Of a stretch of 64,000 bases of DNA, positions 9,254-21,017 are shown piece by piece (positions within the stretch are counted from its first letter, which is position 1; each line of letters starts with the position of its first letter). A program made the position numbers and the translations under genes. Under the pieces are notes generated by a model. The model did no database searches. It had not been told where the DNA came from and saw only the letters and a list, made by a program, of their open reading frames with translations. The DNA comes from Guadua angustifolia (Eukaryota > Streptophyta > Magnoliopsida > Poales > Poaceae), in the NCBI GenBank assembly GCA_036346375.1, contig CM070520.1, positions 19,072,852 through 19,136,851 of the forward strand, given 5' to 3'.

Positions 9254-10549
9254 TGCGTGAATTCTTTTTTCCCTGTGAAATTATTGTATTACAAACAGAG
9301 ATGATTGCATAAAATTAAGCAGCATACCTTTTTATATACTAATTGGAGGCTCTTTTAGAAGCACCCATGTTAATCAGAAAATGCTAAAAATTCTCATGTT
9401 AATCTAAAAAGAAAAATTGCTAGAAAATCCCACGTTAATCTAAAAAAAATTGCTAGAAAATCCTACATTATTTTTAAAAAGAGAAAATCTTGATCATCCA
9501 ATCTTCTTAATTATTTTCATCCACGGCTTAGATTTATTTATCCATTCATAAGACATATATGGTAAATCAGATAAGTACCATATAAAAGAGAAGCTTTGTT
9601 TTTCTTATCTACTCACTATCTTCAAGCGCCTAATAAAGAAGTAATGACATGAAAATAAAAAGAAAGATAAAAAGATATTAATGCATGTGTTATGGATTAG
9701 ATCTATTTATAAAAATGGTTAGTCATGTAAGTGTATAATGGATGACTAGGCTAACACTGTTTAGCCTCACAAGTTGTGCCGGCTTTCGAATATTTTATTG
9801 TTGCTTCATTTATGCTCCCAGGACAAGGAACCGTGTCAGTTGATTCGCGTTTTTGTGCAGAGACCGGGTGTACATATGCACGGAGCACACCGAAAATATT
9901 TGTATTGGGAGATTCTGACCGATGCTTGAGCCACTTCTCACGTTCTATTTTGCAGATTATTTACGAGGCTGTTAGGAGGCTGTGTTTTAGTGGTGTTTTA
10001 GTTTTAGATTAAATGCTCTTTAAATAGCATAGCTATAAAGCGGTTAAGAAACTAAACTATAATAAAAATACATCTAAAAGCTATAGTCATTGAGGAAGAG
10101 TTTTACGGCTATGATTTCGTTTGACCGCCTCTCGCCTCGCTCGCTCTGTCTCCCTCCTCACCCCGCCTTATCGCCCATCCCGGTCAGCCACTGCCTCCTC
10201 GTCATCTCCGCGGCCCTGTCTCGTTGTCTCTGCCCTAAAAGCTACAGCTACAACAATTAGTTTGCCAAACAGCATAAAAAAAAGCTACAACCATTAGTTA
10301 CAGTTGTTTTACAGTCCAGCAAATCAAAAGTAGCTTTTCAGTCTAGCCGTAACCCTCTCCCAAATAGGTTCTAAATTCTATTGTTTTCCAGCTTGCATAC
10401 GGAGAAAAAGTCTATACAATAGTATACAAAGTATAAAACTATCTATAAGATTATTTATTAAATAGTAGATATAAGTTCTCTCTCTTCTCCTTTTTTTCTC
10501 TTTCATATCACTTAAAATTCTACTTAATATCTCTTGTAAGTAACTAGCT
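9254..10549. other. Intergenic, repeat debris
   Basis: No gene is supported. At 9350-9480 a unit of about 30-40 bp built on AATTGCTAGAAAATCCYACRTTAA is repeated about three times. From about 10000 to 10375 there are GCTACAAC, TAGTTACAG and CTATAAAGC motifs on both strands that suggest a decayed inverted-repeat element around a GC-rich middle (10130-10220). Confidence 0.4.
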
Positions 10550-10980
10550 GTGATTTATTGTACATTTCCAAACAGAGCTCCAGCCAGCTCAAGCAAGACG
10601 TTACCTATATCTCACTGCCTTCTCCAACGTTGTGACGTTCCTTTCCCCCGTTTTCCGGGCCAGACGCACGTCTTTTCCATTCGCGGTGCCGACAGCTTTG
10701 CCCGTCCGTCCGCGTGGTCGACGGCGCCATCCCAACCCACCAACCACCGATCGCCGTCTAGCCGAACAAAGGCAGTAGTTACTCGCGTGGAGTCAAAACG
10801 CCCAGTTCGTGGCAAGAAGCGTCGTACTGGAGATCCCGAATTCTCCGGGGGCAAAAAAGAAGAGTACTCGTATCGATAATCGCTATGCGAGCGAATACAG
10901 AAGAAAAGGAAGGTGTCGACTTTCGAGCGCAGGGTTCCATCAAGCCCTTTGTCGTTGCGTGCGATGAGTTTCATCTCACG
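10550..10980. other. GC-rich island, no recognised gene
   Basis: The base composition rises sharply here, and frames of 109 and 120 residues are open on opposite strands. Neither shows a recognisable domain, and both are rich in arginine, serine and proline as expected of GC-biased chance frames. It could be a gene remnant or the promoter-like core of a decayed element. Confidence 0.3.
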
Positions 10981-11289
10981 ACGATACGACGTATAAAATT
11001 TAAAAATTTTAATTGTATTTTTTATTTTTGTATTTTTTAAAAAATAGGTTGTTAGGTTGACGTCGGAAAAAAAATTATAACATAGTTTATTTCATGTTTA
11101 TTTAGTTTAAATTTATCGGTCAGCTTTTTATCAAGATATTTTCAATGTTAGAATTTTTTAAATTTTTTAGTCTTGATCATCATCTGAAATGTCAATCGGA
11201 AATGAGATTTCAAACCCTGGTGTTAGAGAAGAATGCAACTGAAGTTCCACAATCACTCCATTAGAGCTTTGTCGGCGATAACCCCATGC
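10981..11289. other. AT-rich spacer
   Basis: The stretch holds TTTAAAAATTTTAATTG-type DNA and ends near 11205-11216 with GAGATTTCAAACCCTGG, the kind of motif that borders the AAATTTCG repeat family elsewhere in the window. It is probably a truncated copy of that family. No gene was seen. Confidence 0.35.
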
Positions 11290-11297
11290 TCTACGCT

Positions 11298-11514
11298 TAG
11301 GGGCGGATCCATTAGCTAGGGCCGGGTCCGTGACCCGACGCCTCAGATAGTCATTTATACCCTCCGCTAAACACTGTTAATGACCCCGGTGGCAGATTAG
11401 TCTGGACCGCAGCCCCAACGCTCATCAAGTCTGACTAGTCATCCGAAAGCAAGCATCCTGTAGGCCGCATATTGGCGATGACCCCGGCAACCAATTTTCC
11501 TGGATCCGCCTCTA
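11298..11514. mobile_element. hAT-type MITE, 217 bp, TSD TCTACGCT
   Basis: The terminal inverted repeats are TAGGGGCGGATCCA (left) and TAGAGGCGGATCCA (right, inverted). The 8-bp direct repeat TCTACGCT lies at 11290-11297 and again at 11515-11522. An 8-bp duplication with YAGRGGCGGATC ends identifies a non-autonomous hAT element. The interior is non-coding. Confidence 0.9.
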
Positions 11515-11522
11515 TCTACGCT

Positions 11523-12679
11523 CTTGAATGTCTCGTTAACTATTCCTTTCAGTCATAAATATTTGTTGTTTCGAACATATGCGCAATCAAACTTTTTAGT
11601 ACTTTAACTATCAATATTTGTTAAATATTTAAATTGGGTATATAAACATCATATTTCTAGATTTGCCTCTAAAAGTACCTTCATAATATTAGAATTTTAT
11701 TGATTTTTATAAATATATTAAAATAAAAATTAATAATCAAATCTATGCTTTAAAGATCATATTAATATCCAAACCAATTATACTATATATTATAGAGCTC
11801 AAGATTGCCGGTTGATTGGGCATGCCACGTGTCACTCTTCGAGGATAGGCCCTTCGAAAAATTAGAAATCACGTTTAGGTCCTTTTAACGTTTTTTTAAT
11901 AAAATAGACCCGAAAAATATGAAAATTGCGTTTAGGTCATACAGGTTGTTTTTAGCGGAACGGGCCCCGGAAAAATATAAATTAATTTATGTCCCTCTAC
12001 AGTTTAAAAAACACAGATTCGTCGAAGATTTATAGCAACCCACAGATTCGACGACGGGTCGTAGCCGCGGTTTTCTAAAAAAAATACAGATTCGTCGAAG
12101 GTTTATAGCAGTTCATAGATTTGCCGACATGTCTTGACGACACCATTTTTGAAACAAATACGAAAACAGAAAATACGACCACCGAAATGCAAGCTCATAG
12201 ATTCGCCGATGGGTCTTACCGATCTATTTTTTTAAAAAAAATACGAAAATCGAAAACACGGCCAAATTTATCAAATTTTTCACGCTAAATCGTTGTGCGT
12301 GATACGACGTAGCGCGTTATTCTGGCCAGTAATTCTTTACGCCGGAGGGAGTATAACAGGGATACACATCTCCAGCCTCGTGCAGCGCTCGTACGAGACA
12401 CATGTGAACGCGAAATTCAATTCAAGACCTTTTCTTGTTCTGCTACTGTACAGTGTACCGAGACTTTTGGTCAATTCCAGAAAAAATAATTTCCAGAATT
12501 TCCCGCCATTGCCTACTTACCTATAGACAGCTAGGCTACTTGCAAGTCTTAGTCACACTTGTCAATATCGTAGCAGCGATTGTACTATTTTGGCTATTAG
12601 ACTTTCCAAAAGCTTCTCTATTCCCATTCTTTACTGGGGAAAATAAGGGATGCGTGGCACAGTATTGAAAAACAGAACT
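11523..12679. repeat. AT-rich spacer with degenerate tandem repeats
   Basis: Between about 12000 and 12290 the phrases ACAGATTCGTCGAAG, TAGATTYGCCGAYRKGTCTT and AAAAAAAATACGAAAA recur at roughly 75-100 bp steps, which indicates an old tandem array. Near 12345 there is a CGGAGGGAGTA end typical of Stowaway-like MITEs, but its partner end was not found. There is no gene. The small frames at 12293-12668 have no recognisable features. Confidence 0.45.
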
Positions 12680-13660
12680 CCAATGGATTCCCGTTTTCGA
12701 TCGCTATCTTTAGGATAGGAGAGATCGACGATTAAAATCTCACCGTGATCTCGATTTTTACACGTGAACGATTTTAAAAATAACGGTTAGAGTAAAAAAA
12801 AATTAAAATTGCTACAATATTCATAAAAATCTCGTGTGAGATTTTACCAAATCTCGCCGAGATATCATGTTTTTTTTACCTTTTTGATTTTTTAACCGGA
12901 TTTGGTCCAATAACTTTTAAGAAAGTTATCTCTCATGAAAATTTGTTGAAAAACTGAATTTTTGAGATATTTTTTAAAAACTGTAGAAATATTTTTGGAT
13001 TTTTATAAAATTGTACATACTTTATCATGATATGAAAAATTTATGGTACCATCCTAAGAAGTTTAGGATTATAAAGAATTTTTTAAAATAATTCAATTTC
13101 ATTTGTTATCTTTAAAAAATTAAAAATATAATGAACATAATTAGGACAATAACCTTTAGCAGAATTTTACAATTTTTCTCGAGTGTGATCATAATTTAAA
13201 ATTTTTATGAGAGCTTAAGAATTGACTCATTACAATTCTCTAAAATTTTTAACTTTTTGTTTGCTCAATCAAATCTATATATGTATTCAACTTCATTTGT
13301 TATATTTCAAAAATAAAAAAGCAGAAAGAATATAAATAGTACAGTGCACTTGTAAAAATTTTATAAATTCACTACAGTGTGATTATGATCCAAAATTTTT
13401 ATACGATCTTAAGCATTTTCTTAGAATCCTTCTATAAATTTTTTTAAAAATTTAATTTTTTTTGTTGCTAAAGCAAATCTATGCATTGATCATCAGGCTT
13501 TTGATGTAGTACTATCCAACTTTTTGAAATTTTTCAAAACTTGATCATCATAGAAAAATTTTATAGAAACATTAATGATATATCAAGATCATTAATAAAA
13601 TTTTATAATGTGGTTTGTATCATTTTTTATTTAGTTGAATTTTACCGATAAGGCTTTTTA
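12680..13660. repeat. Inverted copy of the AAATTTCG repeat family
   Basis: In reverse complement this follows 3670-3998 and then 4840-5275, without the solo LTR that splits those two. It also shares AGTGTGATCATAAT-type phrases with 1960-2100. It therefore serves as an unfilled reference for the LTR insertion. No coding capacity is seen. Confidence 0.55.
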
Positions 13661-14444
13661 AGAATAGTAGCACTCTCTAAATTTTTATACATGGAAAAAA
13701 TGATAGTACCGATCGTATCGGGCGCTAATGGTAGATATTGATAACTTAATACTGTTAATGTTCTTTCCATGAGTACCGCTCGTCCATTTTTTAAAAAAGA
13801 GTACCGTTCACCACTGAATCTACCGTCACCCCACTGTTCCCACACTGTCACCACCCTAAGTGCCCCACATGTCATTGAATATGTAATATTTATTTAGTAA
13901 GGAATCATGTCAGGTAATCTGACCCACGCACTCCCCCTCCTTCCATACCCGTTACACATCGGCGTCTACGCGGAGCGTACGGAAAGAGAAACAATGCGGC
14001 TGACATATGGGCCCGGAATGAGGCAGCTCTAACCTAGGTCACCTGTCAGTGAGAGAGGGCGCGGTGCAGGTCCCGCAAATCAGCCAGCACATGAGCCCAC
14101 CTCCACTAAACTCCGCCCATACCGTCGCGTACTCCGATACGCATGACCGCCGCGAGTACGGACGACGATCTACTCGATACAACCGACCTGTGGTCCCGAC
14201 ATCCGAGGTGGCATAAAGTGAGCCCACAAGTCAGAGAAATCAGTAGACGGAACGAAGTGTCAACCGAGTGCGTGGCACAGGACACGAGCGGTCACCGCGA
14301 CGGTGAGCGCAGCTTAAAGCCACCGCGCTGGCACAATCTAACCGTTGGGCTCGAGGAGTCTTGTTCCCACCTCAAAACCTCAACCATCAGGCATCAGCAC
14401 GGAGAAACCCCGCCCCCGCCTCCGCCGCAAGATTGCGAGAAGCG
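13661..14444 (+). promoter_or_regulatory. Upstream region and leader of the CDCA7-like gene
   Basis: The composition changes from AT-rich repeat to mixed and then GC-rich DNA towards the ATG at 14445. I see no clear TATA box in the last 150 bp; the leader near 14360-14440 is C-rich, as in many housekeeping plant genes. The frames on both strands here lack features. The promoter assignment rests on position only. Confidence 0.4.
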
Positions 14445-17400
14445 ATGGTGAGCACCCGGGGTGTGGTCGCCGCATCCGCCGCCGCGGAGGAGCCCGCACT
14501 GTCGTTGCCCAAGCGGCGCGGTCGGCCGCGGAAGGTCCCGGTGGCGGCGGCGGAGGCGCCGAGGAGCCCGTCGCCGGTTTCACCGCTGGCGGCGGCGGCG
14601 GTGGCGAAGGAGGCGGAGGCCTCGCCGGCAGACGGGTACGAGCGGGAGAGGGACGCGAGGATCCGGGAGAACATGGAGCGGATGCAGAAGCTGGGCATCG
14701 TCGACCTCGCCCACCGCTTCAACCAGTCCGCTACCGCCGTCGCTGGCGGCGGCAGTGGTCGCGGTCGCTGTCGGCGGAAGCTGGAGATGCCGGGCTCCGC
14801 CCGCGTGCTCAGGACGAAGCCCGCCTCCCCGTCGCCCGCGCGCCGGTCCCTCAGGTTCGGAGCGAATCTTCTTGGCCAAAGCAAAATCTTGTTCGGTTTC
14901 TTGGGACTACGGATTCTTGCGCGAACTACTCATGTTGATAGGTTGATAAATTTGTGTGTATCCTACTGCAAGAAACTATTCTTTTGTGCAGTTTAGTTCT
15001 TGTGTGCCTACCTGCATGGCTGCATCTATGGTTCAAGTAATCTTTAGTTGTTTAGTTCCAATGGTAGTTCATTTCTTGCCGTATGAATATGACCATGCAG
15101 TTGTTGTCCATGTAATTTTGGTAGTATTCTTCTCTGCCCTTTTACTACTTAACCCCATACATTTCCCTTCCCGATTGTTTGTTTAAGTATTTAAGCTAAA
15201 ATCTTTATTAACGTTGGTAGCATCTCTCCCCTTTTACTGATTTTCTCCATACATTTTTCCTTTTATCTTGTGTGTGTCACTTGGAAATTAATGTTCATGG
15301 TTGAACATGGCCGTTCTGTCTTCCTTTTTTTTCCCCACTACACCTAGTCACATGTCTGAACCCTGTGATTAACTTGGAAAATCTTCAAATGTTCAACATG
15401 GTCGTAACGTAATGGCTTTCCAGTAGGCATTCTAAAGTTGGTACCTTGAATTACTTTTTGAAAATGCTTTACTTTCTCATGGGATGTTTACACTCCAGCT
15501 TATGCCACAAGTTCAAATTTAATAGTTTTACATCTATGTACGGAGAACAATTTACATGTTGATCAAGTTTAAGCTACTTGGCTGATATTCATTTTCTTCA
15601 ATCTTGGACCTTTACCGTGGGTTCCTTTCATGACAATAATCATAATCTTCTTCTTTTGAACTCATTTTTGATTTAGATTAAAGAGCCAGGATCCAGTTAG
15701 CTATTGTGAAATTCCCACAAAGAAGGAGAAGAATCTTGAAGGTGGAAGTTCTGATTTAATTGAGGAAGGATCCAAGGAAGAAATTTACACTGAAGAGCAT
15801 GAAAAGCTTTTAGGTACATGTGAGGTACCCTGGACTCTGTTTGTGGACGGCTATGGTCAAGATGGTAAGCGCATCTATGATCAATTGACGGGTCAAACCT
15901 GTCATCAGTGTCGGTAAGTTATCCTGGAAGTTCTATTTGGGAATGCTGTAATTTTGCTACAGGTTCCTTGGCCAGGCCATGCTTATATGTAATAATGTTG
16001 ATTGCTATTGTAAAGTTAAAAAAAATTGTGTGCTATTTTTAGAGTAAAGAGAAACGAGAAAAATTCAAGATTAAATTTAGCCTAAAGCACATACCTTCTA
16101 CATAAGAATCATATTTACTTCAAAACTTAATTTCCATTTTAACTGTGTAGATGCCATGTTATTGTCAGTTGTATTCAGAGTTTTTTCATGATGCATTACA
16201 TGGAAGTTATTGTATTCATGACTTGTGATGTGTTGTACACAGAATAAAAGATTGAAAGATTGAGGATGGCTGATGTACAGTCTAGTAACATATTTAATGT
16301 TTGTCATCTTTGTTGAACTTTGACATAATTGTTTAATGCTTCGATGGTACAGACAGAAAACTCTAGGTCATCGTACAAGCTGCTGTAAATGCCAGATTGT
16401 CCAAGGGCAGTTCTGTGGAGATTGTTTGTACATGAGGTGAATTTTTTGAACCCTCTCAATTGAATGTTGGTTTTGTTACTTGAGAAAAAGAAATGCAGTA
16501 TTCTACATTGATGGACCGTGAACATGCACCCTTTTCTGACATCTTTGTTACCAATCTTTTAAGATATGTACATTAATGGATTGTTGACATACTTCTTTGT
16601 TGCTGAAATTTAAGGATGGCGCTGTTTATTGTATGACTTGCAACAGAATTCCATCTTTTTATTATAAGTTTGCATCTGCATCTTTTAGTGTAAAAATGTT
16701 GACATCACTCTAGTTACAGTAAGAAAATGAAAGTTTTCCATCTTACAGTCTGTGAATCAAAATAGAATTCCTGGTGTTAAGTTATGAGTTGAATTTTTGA
16801 AAGCTTGTGGCACGCAAATGTGGAGGATTGCTGGGTTGGGAATTTGATCTAGAGTTCTGTGAATCGAAAAAATCCCCTAGTTTTTAGTTGTTACTGGCTC
16901 TGTAGCACCGACACGTTGGTTTGGTGCCGTATCGGTATCCAATAAGGATATGACACCGACACGCTATTCAACACGTATCGGTCACATATTGGGCAATTAG
17001 ATTGCCAAAATGAATAATTTTAATGTTTGACACGGTTTTAACACTTCATCGACATGTATCTGACATATATGATGACACAGTCCAACCCAGCTCACCAACA
17101 TAAACAATAACCTAGTCACCCGAGACATGCAAAATACCAACATCAAGGCTCCATTGTGGAACCATGTTGACGTTCTAGATAAGGATGGTTCATCTAGAGG
17201 AAATATGAAATAGAGATGCTAGTATTTGCAAATACATTGGTACTAGTAGCTACTCTAGAGTCAAAGCGCACTTGTTGAAAATTACTAACGGTGATTGAAA
17301 ATTACTAAGGTTAGAAGTGAAGTTGCAAAGGCTGAGGTACATATTCCTAGTTTACACTTTACATTATTTTAGTTTTACAAACACGTAGAAAAATGGAAAA

Positions 17401-18537
17401 TAATACATATGTACATTATTATTATTTAAATATATATAACCGTGTCACTGTGTTGGCATTTTTGGAAAAATGGCGAATTCCGTGTCGGTGTCGTGTCATG
17501 TCGACGTGTCCGTGTCTGTGCATCATAGGTTACTGGTATCGAGTTATCAAATTGAGAATATTAGGTCTTTATATTGACAAATGTTAATTTTCCTCTCCAC
17601 TTTTTGTTACTGAAATGTTAACACAGACTACATGTATCTAAACTTCCAAAACCTATCAATTGAGCTCTGTTTTACCCCCTGTGGCTCTTCATTTCTCATT
17701 TAGTTGTTGTCTTTGGATTGACATTTTATAATTAATGCAGATATGGTGAGAATGTGCTAGAAGCTAAGAAGAACCCTAATTGGATATGTCCAGTTTGTCG
17801 TGGCATTTGCAATTGCAGTATCTGCAGAACTAAGAAAGGATGGTTCCCTACTGGTTGTGTGTATAGAAAGGTATAAATACTAAAACGCATATCCTTTTAC
17901 AATTGGAAAGTACAAAGTGCCTTTGATGTAGAAGTGTAACATCATTCATGTAATTAGTTTGTAATGATCAGAAGTGTGAAGAAAACTAAATAGTGCACCA
18001 TATCACAGCAGGTCAAAGTCATGTCATTAAGTGGGTCTAAAACTCTAGTGTGCATATTTCATTTTCTTATTGCTCGCTCCGATGGTTCTGAGCAAACAGT
18101 TGTGTTTTTTGATGCAGGTTGTAAGCCTTGGTTACAAATCTGTGGCACACTATCTCATTGAAACACGGCGATCATCAGCCAACTCAGCGGATTCAAGCTC
18201 AGCTGACTCCGACAAGTTGCCATCTACCAAATCAGAAACCTCATCCATTTCTGAACATTCTCCGGTTGTCAAGCAGGGATTTGTGGATGTAGAAATGAAC
18301 AGCAAAGTTAACCAGAACAAAGGAACTGACCACCAAGTGAAGAATCCTGCAGATGGTTACAAGGATGATGGCAGAAGTGAGTCTGTGGTGACTTCTGATT
18401 CTCTGTATTGTCAGGCTGATAATCAAGACATTGGGTGTGTCACTCCATCTAAGCCGGCACCAAAGAAGAGAAAGTTGATTGAGCGAAGCCCTGACTGTGT
18501 TGCAAGCAGACTGCGGTCCTTGTCCAACAAATCATGA
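14445..18537 (+). CDS. CDCA7-like zinc-finger protein (zf-4CXXC_R1), five exons
   Basis: The exons are 14445-14854, 15677-15913, 16353-16436, 17741-17870 and 18118-18537. All introns are GT-AG and the phases join without a break, giving about 426 residues. The N-terminus has an AT-hook-like KRRGRPRK (23-30) and a basic RIRENMERMQKLGI segment. The hallmark cysteine-rich R1 domain (about 212-286) includes CHQCR, SCCKCQ, FCGDC, WICPVC and CNCSICRTKKGWFPTG. The C-terminus has a PKKRKL nuclear signal. CDCA7 proteins act in the nucleus; in animals CDCA7 partners the HELLS remodeller in keeping DNA methylation, and plant members are thought to work with DDM1. That role is inferred here from family. 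No disabling change was seen. Its last exon is partly copied at 24243. Confidence 0.88.
16898..17528. mobile_element. hAT-type element in intron 3 of the CDCA7-like gene, TSD GTTACTGG
   Basis: A 631-bp insert has inverted ends CTCTGTAGCACCGACACG (left) and CTATGATGCACAGACACG (right, inverted). It is flanked by the exact 8-bp repeat GTTACTGG at 16890-16897 and 17529-17536. CGACACG and GTGTCGG motifs cluster near both ends, as subterminal repeats do in hAT elements. It carries no transposase. It sits within the 1.3-kb intron and leaves the splice sites untouched. Confidence 0.88.
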
Positions 18538-19039
18538 GCATTTGACCTTATGCTGCCTGTGTGCGTGGTCATCACCTTTTGCAATGGAGAACATGTTTAC
18601 CGACCTAGGGTTTAGGTTCATTTACAGGCAGTTCATGGTGTTTTTTGGGTTCGACCTTCGTTTTGTTGTAGTAGGTGATTGTGGCGCTGGTCTTTTGCAA
18701 ATTTGTGTTACAGCTTCAAATGGTGATGATGACTGTGCCTAGTGTGGATTTGCTATGGTCCTGCTTGTTGTAAGCTTGATGCTTTAATTAATCGCAACAG
18801 CGTATCAGCTTAATGTTTAATTAGTTCTTGCTGTGTGAGTGCCTGTGCTGTGCCATTGAGAACGAGATCCTACAAAATATTTTTCGTCGAGTTGGTTCAT
18901 GTTAAAATTGCTACGCTTTGTGAGGTACAGACAAGATGAATTTGTCAATTTTCTCAAAATTGGGGTATTCCTGAACAGAAACACAGGACACAAATAGATG
19001 GTGATTTTAAGTTCATAGGAAACAACATGAAAAATAGAT
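18538..19039 (+). other. 3' UTR of the CDCA7-like gene and spacer
   Basis: The sequence after the TGA at 18535-18537 is repeated, diverged, after the truncated copy at 24346-24715. It includes the phrases CTTTAATTAATCGCAA and GAGATCCTACAAAATA. It is therefore the start of the duplicated segment. A polyadenylation signal could not be fixed. Confidence 0.55.
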
Positions 19040-19660
19040 GGTATTAACGACGAGGCATAATTTTAACGAAAGACAATCTAGCTAAACGAAATTGGTATGG
19101 GAATTAAAAATGTTATTTCTGTAATTGTAATGAAACAATACGTCATTTATTCTTTGATTGCCAACACTTAAAAATTATTTGGCAAATTGTACATATTGCT
19201 ACTGGTTTACCGCAACCTAGGTCTATGGCTCATATGCTTGGTCGATGATTAACAGGCATTGTGGAGTGTGACAAAAACCTGATTCTCGTGGGGGGTGCTG
19301 CCCTTTTATGGGCTATTTGGTGCACTCGGAATGATCTAATCTTTGAGAAAAAACAATATTCTTCTTTTATGCAGGCTACCTTCAAAGGAACGTACTGGAT
19401 GTGGTTTTGGGCATTATTGCAGCATGAGGAAAACAGGGAGACCATTAGGCTGGCAAGTAAAGCTTTGGAGGTTGTGGCGTTCGATATTTTTGCCAAACAT
19501 GGATGGAGAAACAATTATAGAATTTGTTTTTGATTTTCAGTTTTATTAGTTTCTTTTAATTTCTTCTTCAATAAAGATCTTAGGTTGTGGCCTTTGTAAA
19601 CTCTCGGTTGTATGCAATTGCAGAGACCGGATGCAAATCCTTTATCTATAAAAAATAAAA
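19040..19660 (+). mobile_element. LINE 3' fragment with RT zinc-binding domain
   Basis: The translation, broken by stops, reads LTKDNLAKRNW, then CYFCNCNETIRHLFFDC and LLWAIWCTRNDLIFEK. This is the zf-RVT region at the C-terminus of plant L1-type LINEs and related retroelement proteins. It ends in an A-rich tail (about 19648-19660). AAAAATAGA-like sequence lies on both sides, as expected of a target duplication. The matching place in the second copy of the duplication (about 24800-24842) lacks it. It is 5'-truncated and inactive. Confidence 0.75.
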
Positions 19661-19764
19661 AATAGACGCGGCAGCACCATGGTACCAGAAAACACACACA
19701 GTACCAACTGCTTTATTTGTAACGTGACTCGATTTGCAGTAGCCGTTCCAGCCAAACTTCCAAT

Positions 19765-20216
19765 TACGTTAGTGTGCAGTTGTCTTTAGTGCGAACCTTG
19801 CCCAACCGACAAAGACAAATACATACAGAGACGTGCTTCTACGCTTTTCTTTTTGATAGGTACATAAATATTAAAATATGAATGAATTTAGACAGTTACA
19901 TAAATATTAAAGTATGAATGAAGAGTAGATAGTGATTACTTACCCTTTTTGTTTGCTTTAAGATTTGTACAATTTGTATTAGGAGGTAAAACAGTAAGAA
20001 CTGCTCATATAATCTTGTCATATAACTTCTCAAAAAAGCAGAAATAAGCAATACTTTATGTTTTCTTGAAGAGCATGGCACAAAATACGACCCATAGGCC
20101 AATAACAAATTCTGATTCAAGCCCAAGGTAAACGAACATTGTCTCAGGGACATGTGCAGTCCTCTTGTGATCACCATCGCCTTGCTTTGGTGCAATGCCT
20201 CCGGAGCAATTCTTCG
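19765..20216 (-). pseudogene. Duplicated 3' end of an LRR receptor-like-protein gene
   Basis: In one minus-strand frame it reads NCSGGIAPKQGDGDHKRT, then a membrane segment and CAMLFKKT. This matches the juxtamembrane, transmembrane and cytosolic tail of the gene at 25101-27851. Similarity stops at about 20216, where unrelated sequence begins, so the whole LRR ectodomain is missing here. In the frame of the neighbouring ORF the same bases encode a meaningless tail. Confidence 0.8.
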
Positions 20217-20747
20217 AAGATACGCCACGCGACGACAAGATTCCACTAACTTGTTCGTCATCAGTCGGTGATGTCCATCGGAGGCATTTACAAATTCCAC
20301 AAGGCCACGGAGCTTCCCATTACTGATGTTAGTGAAGTCGGGGTAGGAAGTCTCTCCAATCGGTGGACGAGAGGGGTATAGGCGGTACGCCATGTTAAGC
20401 TCAGGTAAAGCATGGCGGAGACGAACGACAGCTAAGGGGAACATAAAACATGACATATCGTGGAGACGAACGACAGCCGTATATGCGGCTTCGTTCATGG
20501 CGGCCAGCACCATGGAGCCATAGCCGTCGAAGGAGCGCTCCACCTTGTCGTAGAGAGCCCGTGTAGGAATGTGAACCCGTGCAGCATATTCAACGGTTGC
20601 CCAGTTAAGGGGAATATAAAACACGACATATCGTGGCCTTTCTTTATAGCCGGCGTAGTCCATCATTTTGGCTGAAACTCACATTATGCCGGCATCCTCC
20701 TGGGTTTTGGATTCATGGAAAGATATGATTCTATCCATCTGTAAATT
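20217..20747 (-). CDS. Unknown ORF joined out of frame to a receptor tail
   Basis: A frame from the ATG at 20666 gives about 150 residues of unfamiliar protein (ERPRYVVFYIPLNW, then AALYDKVERSFDGYG-like sequence and RLRHALPELNMAYRL) before it runs into the duplicated receptor tail in the wrong frame, reaching 256 residues in all. A TTTACAG splice-acceptor-like site at about 20748 could start this exon. Two phrases near 20430-20460 and 20600-20640 are direct repeats of about 35 bp (CACGATATGTCRTGTTTTAT), which give CFMFPLAVV and VFYIPLNWA. I do not recognise the family. It is probably a gene fragment placed by rearrangement; whether it is expressed is unknown. Confidence 0.4.
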
Positions 20748-21017
20748 AATAAGGAAAGAACAAGAATTTTCAATTCAGAATAGATAAGTAATATTAATAG
20801 TAATATTAAGACAGATATGTATTAAAAAAGGACAATATCAGCACAATTTTTTGCATTTTAGTTATAAACTGATTTAGTTCATTTTTTAAGTCCTTAGCTA
20901 ACGGCTATGCTAACTAAGATTTCTTACAATATAGCTTTGATAATGACGTATGAGATCCTCTCTTTTATAGTACGGAATGTTATAGAAGGAAAGCTTCAAT
21001 GTGCATACAGTTGGACG
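20748..21017. other. Intergenic
   Basis: AT-rich sequence with no gene seen. If 20748 is a splice acceptor, this would be intron sequence of the unknown ORF, but no convincing upstream exon was found. Confidence 0.3.

Noticed and set aside
10550..10980. A small protein gene in the GC-rich island
   Set aside because: Both strands have similar open frames with biased composition and no recognisable motif, splice partner or conserved start.
14345..14946. Several overlapping ORFs of 160-200 residues around the CDCA7 first exon
   Set aside because: They are other frames of the GC-rich first exon; only the frame from 14445 joins to exons 2-5 and gives the zinc finger.
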